A stretch of DNA of 5,153 nt, taken from NCBI GenBank assembly GCA_023666975.1, contig JAMPAW010000217.1:1-5153 (forward strand), read 5' to 3'. How positions within the stretch are numbered: the stretch's first letter is position 1; each line of letters starts with the position of its first letter. A program made the position numbers and the translations under genes. Origin of the DNA: Clostridium sp. (GTDB lineage: Bacteria > Bacillota_A > Clostridia > Lachnospirales > Lachnospiraceae). This document shows, in pieces, positions 1-5,153 of the stretch. The notes beneath the pieces are model-generated. The model was not told the DNA's origin. It worked only from the letters and a program-made list of their open reading frames with translations, and searched no databases.

Positions 1-2
1 TA

Positions 3-884
3 GATATTGACAGAATCGGGGAGACTGTGGAGGATATTCCCGTTATAGCCGACAGAAACAATGTTGTCGAGGTGGTTCGGCAGAGCGCTGTGGACGTGAT
101 TTTCCTGCACAGCCCTCAGACAAAGTACAGCGACCTGGAGAATCTGATCCAGTCTTTTTTGGCAATGGGTATCATTTGTCATAATTGCATGGAACGGTTC
201 AGCATCGATACACCCTGCAGCAGTGTAGGAAAGTTTGCGGGACTTCCCGTGATGACCTATCTGAACAATGAGATCGATTACCGGCGGAGGATTGTTAAAC
301 GGGTGATGGATATTTTAGGCGGAGGTATCGGACTGCTTTTTACACTGATTCTGACGCCCTTTGTGGCGCTGGCAATCAAGATCGATTCCCGCGGGCCAGT
401 TTTTTTCTCTCAGATCAGGATCGGAAAAAACGGCAGGCGGTTTAGAATGTACAAATTTCGTTCCATGTATGTTGACGCCGAAGAGCGGAAAAAGGATCTG
501 ATGGAGCAGAATGAGATGCAGGGGCTCATGTTTAAGATGAATAAGGATCCCCGGGTTACCCGGGTCGGGAGATTTCTTCGAAAAACGAGCATTGACGAGC
601 TGCCGCAGTTTTGGAATGTGGTCAAGGGAGATATGAGCTTAGTAGGCACGAGGCCTCCTACTGAGGATGAGTTTGGGCAGTATAACATTTATTATCGGAG
701 AAGACTCAGCATCACCCCGGGGCTGACCGGTATGTGGCAAGTCAGCGGACGGAGCGATGTCCGCAATTTTGAGGACGTGGTGAAGCTGGATCTGAAATAC
801 ATTGACGAGTGGTCCTTGCGGCAGGATGTGAAAATTCTGCTTCAAACGATAGGAGTGGTGCTGTTTGGGAGGGGGTCAAGGTGA
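3..884 (+). CDS. Polyprenyl-phosphate sugar-1-phosphate transferase (bacterial sugar transferase), 5'-truncated
   Basis: Seen: the frame is open to the left edge, so the gene begins outside the window; the GTG at 27 is an internal valine, not a start. Counting from that GTG, residues 1-80 look like the end of the Rossmann/CoA-binding-like middle domain of long family members. Residues 86-118 are a basic stretch followed by a membrane or re-entrant helix (GGGIGLLFTLILTPFVALAI). Residues 120-150 hold SRGPVFFSQIRIGKNG and MYKFRSM. Residues 188-211 hold the conserved SIDELPQFWNVVKGDMSLVG and RPP. Residues 231-242 hold PGLTGMWQVSGR. Known for the family: it transfers a sugar-1-phosphate from a UDP-sugar to undecaprenyl phosphate at the inner face of the membrane, the first step of capsule or exopolysaccharide repeat-unit assembly. 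Inferred: full proteins are usually about 450-480 residues with N-terminal membrane helices, so about a third is missing here. The C terminus (ending GRGSR) is normal. The sugar cannot be told. No terminator is seen after the stop. Confidence 0.93.
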   Translation, partial: DIDRIGETVEDIPVIADRNNVVEVVRQSAVDVIFLHSPQTKYSDLENLIQSFLAMGIICHNCMERFSIDTPCSSVGKFAGLPVMTYLNNEIDYRRRIVKRVMDILGGGIGLLFTLILTPFVALAIKIDSRGPVFFSQIRIGKNGRRFRMYKFRSMYVDAEERKKDLMEQNEMQGLMFKMNKDPRVTRVGRFLRKTSIDELPQFWNVVKGDMSLVGTRPPTEDEFGQYNIYYRRRLSITPGLTGMWQVSGRSDVRNFEDVVKLDLKYIDEWSLRQDVKILLQTIGVVLFGRGSR

Positions 885-904
885 CTACATCTGTCACCGA
901 TTCA

Positions 905-913
905 TGATATAAT
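905..913 (+). promoter_or_regulatory. Extended -10 promoter of the defence-like operon
   Basis: TG at 905-906, one base, then a perfect TATAAT at 908-913, the TGnTATAAT extended -10 form common in Firmicutes. The -35 is weak: ACTACA at 884-889 with an 18-base spacer keeps only the ACA half and overlaps the sugar transferase stop codon. Transcription would start near 919-921, which places the ATG at 918 at or before the first transcribed base and argues for the TTG at 945 as start of the next gene. No operator-like repeat is seen around it. Confidence 0.7.
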
Positions 914-932
914 AAAAATGCAAGAACAGAAA

Positions 933-938
933 AGAGGG
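933..938 (+). promoter_or_regulatory. Ribosome binding site that decides the TTG start of the ATPase gene
   Basis: AGAGGG at 933-938 lies six bases before the TTG at 945, a normal Shine-Dalgarno distance. The longer ATG reading at 918 has no such site in front of it, only AT-rich promoter sequence. Confidence 0.65.
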
Positions 939-944
939 TTTCTT

Positions 945-2189
945 TTGAGTATAAGAGTAGATGTCAGTAAATTTGCGAAAATTGAGAGAGCTTCTGTAAG
1001 AACAGGTGATTTCCTGCTGTTTGTAGGAGATAATAACAGTGGGAAAACTTTGATGATGGAGCTTCTGTATGGGATTATAAATATAGTGTCCGAGTGGAAC
1101 GTGGAAATCGGTTGTGCTAAAAGCGCGGAGCAGGGAGATATAACTTATATCCGGTTTTCTCATGAATGGTTTGCCGAAATAGAAAGCAGGGTGAACAGCT
1201 ATCTGCGGGACAATAAAAAGAAATTTCTTTTAGACTGTTTTTCCGTAGAAATTCCTGTGGAGGAAATAACAATACATTTTGAGTCTGCAGAAGAAGTATT
1301 CTATGTCGGTACGGTTGCGGAAACGGCGTATCTGGAGAAAGAGTATGCCGATGGCACCAGAGAAAATATTGCAGGTCATGTAACGGGAACGGCGGATGAG
1401 ATGAAATTACAGCTTGCTCGGTGCGCCCTGCGGGATATGTTGGGACTGCCCGTGGGAAAAGGGCAGTTGTTCCTCCCGGCAGCACGGGCCGGTCTGCAGA
1501 TGCTCTACCGGAATTTTTTTGTGAATATGCAGGGAAAGGCCGGAATGCCCCTGCCGGTTTATGATTATCTGAAATTTCTGCAGACTTATTCATCCAGAAC
1601 ACAGTTCAGTGAAAATGAGGCGGATTTAATAGAATTTGTGAACCGTGAACTGCTGGGCGGAGAAATTGAATATCAGAACGACAGGTTTATGTACCGGGAG
1701 GGGGCTTGTTTTATTCCTTTGAACATGGCTTCGTCAATGATACATGAGTTATCACCCTTCAGCAGTGTGCTGAAGTCGGAAAGCAGCTACGGATATCTGT
1801 ACTACGATGAGGTAGAAAACAGCATCCATCCCATTAAACAGGGAAGTGTCGCAAAAACGTTGATTAGATTCTGTAATCTTGGCAACAAGTTGATTGTTTC
1901 AACTCATAGTGATACTTTGGCGGGAAGAATGAATAATTTAATCTTAGTGTCGAGGATGAAAAACGTAATCCGAAAAAACGATATCTTGGAGAAAATAAAT
2001 TGGAGCATGCAGGATATGCTTCGACCGGAAAAAACAGTAAATATATATGAATTTAAAAAAAATGAAAAGGGCAGTGTGGTTATCGAGGAATTAGAATTTT
2101 TTGATTATCCGAGGATCGGCTATGACTTTGGACGATTTAATGAAAATATTGATCTGTTGTACGATGAATCAAACTGTATCATAGGATAG
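945..2189 (+). CDS. AAA/ABC-type ATPase, OLD/AAA_15-like, without TOPRIM domain
   Basis: Start chosen at TTG 945 (414 residues, MSIRVDVSKF), because of the ribosome site at 933-938 and the promoter overlapping the ATG at 918; the longer reading would add nine residues. Seen, numbered from the TTG: Walker A GDNNSGKT at 28-35; a roughly 220-residue insertion with mixed helices and strands; a signature-like segment MASSMIHELSPF at 261-272; Walker B YLYYDEVENSIHP at 284-296 with D288 and E289; and the switch-histidine motif IVSTHSD with H321. The motif order (Walker A, signature-like, DE.E..HP, THSD) is typical of overcoming-lysogeny-defect-like and AAA_15/AAA_21 ATPases. Only about 90 residues follow the histidine, so there is no room for a TOPRIM nuclease. 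Known of such ATPases: they dimerise on ATP and often sense or gate an effector in phage-defence operons. Inferred: it is the ATP-driven sensor or regulator for the two genes downstream, starting seven bases after its stop. Cytosolic; no signal peptide or membrane segment. The specific subfamily is not recognised. Confidence 0.88.
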   Translation: MSIRVDVSKFAKIERASVRTGDFLLFVGDNNSGKTLMMELLYGIINIVSEWNVEIGCAKSAEQGDITYIRFSHEWFAEIESRVNSYLRDNKKKFLLDCFSVEIPVEEITIHFESAEEVFYVGTVAETAYLEKEYADGTRENIAGHVTGTADEMKLQLARCALRDMLGLPVGKGQLFLPAARAGLQMLYRNFFVNMQGKAGMPLPVYDYLKFLQTYSSRTQFSENEADLIEFVNRELLGGEIEYQNDRFMYREGACFIPLNMASSMIHELSPFSSVLKSESSYGYLYYDEVENSIHPIKQGSVAKTLIRFCNLGNKLIVSTHSDTLAGRMNNLILVSRMKNVIRKNDILEKINWSMQDMLRPEKTVNIYEFKKNEKGSVVIEELEFFDYPRIGYDFGRFNENIDLLYDESNCIIG

Positions 2190-2196
2190 TTGCCAA

Positions 2197-2877
2197 ATGA
2201 AAGCACAAAAGCTAAAACCGGGAAAGACACATAATAGAACAGCGATGTATTGGTTCGACTATTCCAGAGATATCATTGTGGAAGAAAGACAGACCGATAC
2301 ATTAGACAGGGTCATCCTGCATTATACGGTAAGAGACGGGGACAAGGCTTATTTCAGTGAGGAGTATATACCGGAAGGAACTCCGCAGGAAAAAACTAAA
2401 AAACCGGATGTTACCGCTATTTTGGAAAACGTTACCGAAACAAAAGTAAAATGGTATATTTTTGATTTGAAAGATACGGTTATTCATGCTAAAACGGCGC
2501 TGAAGCTCTGTAACCAATGGCATAGCGGGATAGAACATATAGAAGAGCAATACTTAAGCGAATTGGACGGATACAGCGTGGAAGGGTCTTTGGGGGTCAT
2601 AACCAGATATTGGAGCAGGGAGCTGCTACAAAAAGAAAAGGATACTTATGAGGAAAAAATCAACCGGACTGATGAAAATACTTTGCTTACGGCGAGGAAA
2701 AGCATGGCAAAACGGAATGAATACCGCCAAAGGGTTAAGGCCATTCAATATATTTTGGATGGGATATTTATTGATAATGATGTGTCCGGAGAGGGGATAT
2801 TCTATGATATCCATTATGTATATATGACTACGACCGACAAAATCACATATACTGCAGAAATGACTATAAAATTTTGA
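2197..2877 (+). CDS. Uncharacterised 226-residue protein of the ATPase-AIPR operon
   Basis: I do not recognise this protein. The ATG at 2197 is the only plausible start: an in-frame TAG lies at 2182-2184, and the next Met (codon 17) has no ribosome site. A weak AGGA at 2183-2186, inside the end of the ATPase gene, suggests translational coupling. Seen: residues about 18-60 are rich in strand-like alternation (MYWFDYSRDIIVEE, ILHYTVRDGDKAYF); 70-125 and 130-190 look helical and charged, with aromatic clusters (ITRYWSRELLQKEKDTYEEK) and a basic helix near 165-185; 200-226 is again strand-like (IFYDIHYVYM, ITYTAEMTIKF). There is no membrane segment, signal peptide, Walker motif, zinc cluster or recognisable catalytic motif. 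The gene ends in tandem in-frame stops TGA TAA, 21 bases before the AIPR gene. Inferred: a cytosolic accessory or specificity subunit of the same system, since such tight placement between an ATPase and an AIPR gene is unlikely by chance. Confidence 0.82.
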   Translation: MKAQKLKPGKTHNRTAMYWFDYSRDIIVEERQTDTLDRVILHYTVRDGDKAYFSEEYIPEGTPQEKTKKPDVTAILENVTETKVKWYIFDLKDTVIHAKTALKLCNQWHSGIEHIEEQYLSELDGYSVEGSLGVITRYWSRELLQKEKDTYEEKINRTDENTLLTARKSMAKRNEYRQRVKAIQYILDGIFIDNDVSGEGIFYDIHYVYMTTTDKITYTAEMTIKF

Positions 2878-2885
2878 TAAACGGC

Positions 2886-2892
2886 GGGAGGA
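2886..2892 (+). promoter_or_regulatory. Strong ribosome binding site deciding the GTG start of the AIPR gene
   Basis: GGGAGGA at 2886-2892 lies six bases before the GTG at 2899. It is the strongest Shine-Dalgarno in the operon and fixes the otherwise ambiguous non-ATG start. It suggests the AIPR protein is translated more efficiently than the 226-residue protein before it. Confidence 0.75.
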
Positions 2893-2898
2893 ATTATT

Positions 2899-4788
2899 GT
2901 GTTTGAAAATCCGATACTGAAAGCATGGCTTAACGAATACAGCAAAGAGAATGAACTGGCAGAAAACGCCATGTCCGATAACGAGAGAAGATATATCGAT
3001 TATATCTATTTTTCACAAATTCAGCCGGACAGGTTGGACAGGGATTTCGACCTGTTAAATCAGATATGCGATGAGGTGCCTGAAGGGCGGGGGCTGATCG
3101 GCATCGCCATAACGATGAATGGGCAGTTGCTCTCTACGAAAACAGACATTGACGATATTTTGCAGAAAGACGGTCAAGGTAAGTTTGAGGTATATATTTT
3201 GGCCTATAAGGGAACATTTTCCGCTGACGAGTTGATTAATGAAATCTATCATAAACGGCAGGACGGTTACAGTTTTTCGGAGATTATCGGTTATTTTCAA
3301 ACGCAGAAAATCGTTGCCCGCTGGGAGAATCTTCCCAGCGTAAACGTCGTTTTTGTGGCGGCGGATAAAGCTGAAATTCAAAATATCAAGAACAAAGGAT
3401 ACTCCGTGAGTATCCAGCAAATTGATGAAGAGAAGCTATATGCTATTGCTCAGACGAACAGGAAGGAATATCAGGCGGCTCTTGAATATAAAGATTCTAT
3501 TGAATTTGGGAAATTGGAAAATGCGGGGCAGGTTTATGTTGTGCTTTGCAATGCAGACAGTCTGGTTCGGATCCTGACAAATGACGACGGATTGATTCGG
3601 GCAAGTATATTTGACGACAATGTCCGGGATTATCAGGGAGATACGGACGTAAACCAGGAGATGGAAGCGACCCTGTCAACTAATCCTGTAAATTTTGTCC
3701 TGTTTAACAATGGAATTACGATTGTATGCGATAAGCTCGAATCAAAAAATAAGGAATTGATGATCAAGAATCCCCAGATTGTAAACGGCTGCCAGACATG
3801 TAATTCGCTTTATAAGGTAAAAAGAAAAGGAAGGGACTTGTCTCAGGTTCAGGTAATCGTGAAGGTTATTGAGGCCACCAAACCGGAGGTAACCCAGGGA
3901 ATTGTCAAGGGAACGAACAGACAGAATATCGTTTATGAAGAGGCTTTTGAAACCATTCGACGGTATCACAAGGAGTTGGAAGACTTTTTTAATGTTACGC
4001 AGACAGAAGGTTTTTACAAAGTATATTATGAAAGGCGTTCGAAACAATATGCGAGGGACAATGCGGTAAAACCGTATCAAAAAATCAGCTTCAGAGTACT
4101 GATCCAAAGCATGATGGCAATGTATATGAACCACGTTGAAATCTCGCATCGGCACGAATCAAAACTTATCAGCGATTACAAGGATAAACTGTTTGTGGAG
4201 GGACAGTCTTATTATCCTTATTATGTGGCGGCGCTTTTGGCCTCAAATCTGGAGTACATTATGAAGCAGAATCATAGTCTTAGTGACATGAGACCGTACA
4301 AGATGCATCTCCTGTTCCTGATCCAGGAATTGAACATGGGGCCGGCGCCGGATATAGATGATAAGGAAAGGATAGAGGATTATTGCAAAAAGCTGTTGAA
4401 GCTGCTGGGTAAAACGGAGTATAAAACGACGGTTTTGCAGGCAGCAGGCAGATTTCGGCAAATAATGGCGCAGTGGGTTGCCACAAAGGGATCCAATTAC
4501 AGATATTTTATAAAAGATAACCCTGAATTTAAGGATTTCATGTTAAAGGAATTGCGGGGACATACTGCCATGAAGGTTAATTCCAATGTATATACCGGAA
4601 AGGTTATGACTGTTACTACGGACAAATATGGTAATTTGTTTGGTTTTATTGCATACAAACCAGAAAATATTTATTTTAACGAACTGGATAACCCAGATAT
4701 GAATATTTCTTATGAAGGGAAAAAAGTATCGTTTCGCCTGGCCGAGACAGCCGGAAAAATCAGAGGAATTAACGTGAGGGTTTTGTGA
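2899..4788 (+). CDS. AIPR-family (abortive infection phage resistance) protein with C-terminal cold-shock-like domain
   Basis: GTG start, 629 residues. Seen: the AIPR core signatures in order are IFDDNVRDYQG at 237-247 followed by VN at 251-252; FNNGITIV at 269-276; NPQIVNGCQTCNSLY around 291-305; GTNRQN at 338-343; and VYYERRSKQY at 375-384. The strings DNVRDYQG, NNGITIV and QIVNGCQT are diagnostic of the family. Residues 63-108 resemble the nuclease-like N-terminal region of many AIPR proteins, but the expected GID aspartate is I67 (GLIGIAI) and the (Q/E)xK step reads AYK at 102-104, so it may be inactive. Residues 567-629 look like a cold-shock/OB fold: GKV, an RNP1-like GNLFGFIAY at 578-586, an RNP2-like NIYFNEL at 590-596, then EGKKVSF and GINVRVL at the C terminus. 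Known: AIPR proteins occur in phage-resistance and restriction-type operons, with mechanism poorly defined. Inferred: this is the effector or nucleic-acid-recognising subunit, working with the ATPase and the small protein encoded upstream. Cytosolic. Last gene of the unit. Confidence 0.92.
   Translation: MFENPILKAWLNEYSKENELAENAMSDNERRYIDYIYFSQIQPDRLDRDFDLLNQICDEVPEGRGLIGIAITMNGQLLSTKTDIDDILQKDGQGKFEVYILAYKGTFSADELINEIYHKRQDGYSFSEIIGYFQTQKIVARWENLPSVNVVFVAADKAEIQNIKNKGYSVSIQQIDEEKLYAIAQTNRKEYQAALEYKDSIEFGKLENAGQVYVVLCNADSLVRILTNDDGLIRASIFDDNVRDYQGDTDVNQEMEATLSTNPVNFVLFNNGITIVCDKLESKNKELMIKNPQIVNGCQTCNSLYKVKRKGRDLSQVQVIVKVIEATKPEVTQGIVKGTNRQNIVYEEAFETIRRYHKELEDFFNVTQTEGFYKVYYERRSKQYARDNAVKPYQKISFRVLIQSMMAMYMNHVEISHRHESKLISDYKDKLFVEGQSYYPYYVAALLASNLEYIMKQNHSLSDMRPYKMHLLFLIQELNMGPAPDIDDKERIEDYCKKLLKLLGKTEYKTTVLQAAGRFRQIMAQWVATKGSNYRYFIKDNPEFKDFMLKELRGHTAMKVNSNVYTGKVMTVTTDKYGNLFGFIAYKPENIYFNELDNPDMNISYEGKKVSFRLAETAGKIRGINVRVL
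3319..3340. repeat. Perfect 8-bp inverted repeat inside the AIPR gene
   Basis: CGCTGGGA at 3319-3326 and TCCCAGCG at 3333-3340 are exact reverse complements around a six-base loop. A T-run lies at about 3350-3354, ten bases after the stem, which is too far for a standard intrinsic terminator. The stretch codes for RWENLPSV, so the repeat may be a by-product of coding, but it is the most stable hairpin noticed in the operon. Confidence 0.4.
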
Positions 4789-4891
4789 TTGGGAAAAAGC
4801 TGAAAAGTTTGCGGTAGCCTTGTCCTGGTATGAGGAATGCAGTATCCTTTCAGGCTGGAACAGGCTGCCGAGCATTTCATCAAAAATTTAG
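4778..4891 (+). other. Possible short coding remnant in the spacer after the AIPR gene
   Basis: In the frame of 4778 the DNA stays open to a TAG at 4889-4891 and reads GFCDWEKAEKFAVALSWYEE and on, a protein-like composition with a charged, aromatic helix. There is no ATG or GTG in that stretch, no ribosome site, and it overlaps the last codons of the AIPR gene, with an in-frame TGA just upstream at 4775-4777. It could be the leftover of a gene broken when neighbouring DNA was inserted, or chance. No homology could be assigned. The rest of the 163-base spacer holds only the promoter and ribosome site described separately, and no terminator was seen. Confidence 0.15.
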
Positions 4892-4900
4892 AATATACAG

Positions 4901-4928
4901 GTGAAAAAAAGATGGGAAATGATATACT
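4901..4928 (+). promoter_or_regulatory. Extended -10 promoter for the gene at 4952
   Basis: TG at 4920-4921 and TATACT at 4923-4928 (five of six consensus bases) form an extended -10. GTGAAA at 4901-4906 is a four-of-six -35 match with a 16-base spacer. Transcription would start near 4934-4936, leaving a leader of under 20 bases that contains the ribosome site at 4941. The element closely resembles the TGATATAAT promoter in front of the ATPase gene. Confidence 0.6.
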
Positions 4929-4940
4929 TAAGAATACGGA

Positions 4941-4947
4941 AAGGAGA
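4941..4947 (+). promoter_or_regulatory. Ribosome binding site of the gene at 4952
   Basis: AAGGAGA at 4941-4947 lies four bases before the ATG at 4952. It supports that start over the overlapping +1-frame reading that runs from an ATG at 4837 to a TAG at 5008. Confidence 0.65.
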
Positions 4948-4951
4948 TTTT

Positions 4952-5153
4952 ATGGAGGATTTCCGGGAGCTGTTGAACCGGAGGAAGCTGATGACGGGAA
5001 GAGAGGATAGTGAGCTGGCGGATTCTGTTCTGGAAGTGAGTATCAGCGCAAATAGGGAAATAGTTGACGAGTTGATAGGAGATGAGAGTATGTACGAAAC
5101 ATTGATGGAGATTATGGAGCCGAAGTTGAGAATAAGGGAAGAAAAGGTGCGCA
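4952..5153 (+). CDS. Start of an acidic, helical protein, 3'-truncated; loosely like Rpn/PD-(D/E)XK transposase-associated C-terminal regions
   Basis: Open from ATG 4952 to the right edge, 67 complete codons, beginning MEDFRELLNRRKLMTGREDS. It has a strong ribosome site and its own promoter. Seen: charged, helix-forming sequence with LADSVLEVSISANREIVDEL, then MYETLMEIMEPKLRIREEKV, and no membrane segment. Inferred: the layout, a pair of acidic helices followed by an ...EIMEP...REEK run, resembles what I remember of the C-terminal part of Rpn-type or PD-(D/E)XK nuclease family transposase proteins in Lachnospiraceae, which usually continue into glutamate/glycine-rich repeats. If so, the nuclease domain that should come first is missing and this would be a shortened derivative. 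It could equally be an unrelated small protein. It is transcribed separately from the AIPR operon. Confidence 0.55.
   Translation, partial: MEDFRELLNRRKLMTGREDSELADSVLEVSISANREIVDELIGDESMYETLMEIMEPKLRIREEKVR

Noticed and set aside
27..29. GTG at 27 as the start of the sugar transferase
   Set aside because: The frame is open through the left edge and the residues before the GTG continue the family's middle domain; there is no ribosome site in front of it.
550..564. Two CCCGGG palindromes separated by TTA, able to form a hairpin
   Set aside because: Explained by the codons of the conserved DPRVTRVG segment of the sugar transferase; there is no T-run or other sign of function.
1445..1467. Seven-base inverted repeat ACTGCCC / GGGCAGT with a nine-base loop in the ATPase gene
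   Set aside because: Short, inside coding sequence, with no T-run after it; expected by chance.
1117..1602. Long minus-strand open frame opposite the ATPase gene
   Set aside because: Proline/serine-rich shadow of the real gene, with no ribosome site and no recognisable motif.
2795..2812. Inverted repeat GGATAT / ATATCC near the end of the 226-residue gene
   Set aside because: AT-rich six-base arms inside coding sequence; too weak to call an operator or terminator.
4851..4867. Direct repeat CAGGCTG twice, three bases apart, after the AIPR gene
   Set aside because: Only two short copies, not found at the left edge of the operon, so it is not evidence of an attachment site or target duplication.
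4837..5010. 57-codon frame from ATG 4837 (MQYPFRLEQAAEHFIKNLEY...)
   Set aside because: GAGGA sits only one base from the ATG, and the frame overlaps the better supported gene at 4952 in another frame. Its first half looks somewhat protein-like, but no family was recognised.

Overview
The window looks like chromosomal DNA of a Gram-positive Firmicute, most likely a Clostridia/Lachnospiraceae-type gut anaerobe. This is inferred from strong AGGAGG-like ribosome sites, use of TTG and GTG starts, extended -10 promoters of the TGnTATAAT type, and the flavour of the flanking sugar transferase. No database search was possible, so the taxonomy is an impression. All recognised genes lie on the + strand.

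Left edge (3-884): the C-terminal two thirds of a membrane polyprenyl-phosphate sugar-1-phosphate transferase, the enzyme that starts a capsule or exopolysaccharide repeat unit. The gene is cut by the window edge and ends normally.

Centre (905-4788): a compact three-gene unit with its own extended -10 promoter right after the sugar transferase. It encodes (1) an OLD/AAA_15-like AAA ATPase with Walker A, an ABC-signature-like segment, Walker B and a THSD motif but no TOPRIM nuclease domain; (2) a 226-residue protein I do not recognise; (3) a 629-residue AIPR-family (abortive infection phage resistance) protein that carries a cold-shock-like OB fold at its extreme C terminus. Gaps between the genes are 7 and 21 bases, so they probably form one transcript. 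This is the best candidate here for a previously undescribed system: an ATPase, an unknown partner and an AIPR effector with a nucleic-acid-binding tail. The N-terminal region of the AIPR protein also seems to be a nuclease-like fold whose catalytic acid is gone. The unit is visibly more AT-rich than the sugar transferase, consistent with an acquired defence cassette next to a surface-polysaccharide locus.

Right edge (4789-5153): a 163-base spacer with a possible short coding remnant and a second extended -10 promoter, then the start of a new gene at 4952 with a strong ribosome site. That gene is cut by the right edge; its acidic, helical sequence loosely resembles the C-terminal parts of Rpn/PD-(D/E)XK transposase-like proteins common in Lachnospiraceae. 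No RNA gene, CRISPR array, insertion sequence or convincing intrinsic terminator was seen.
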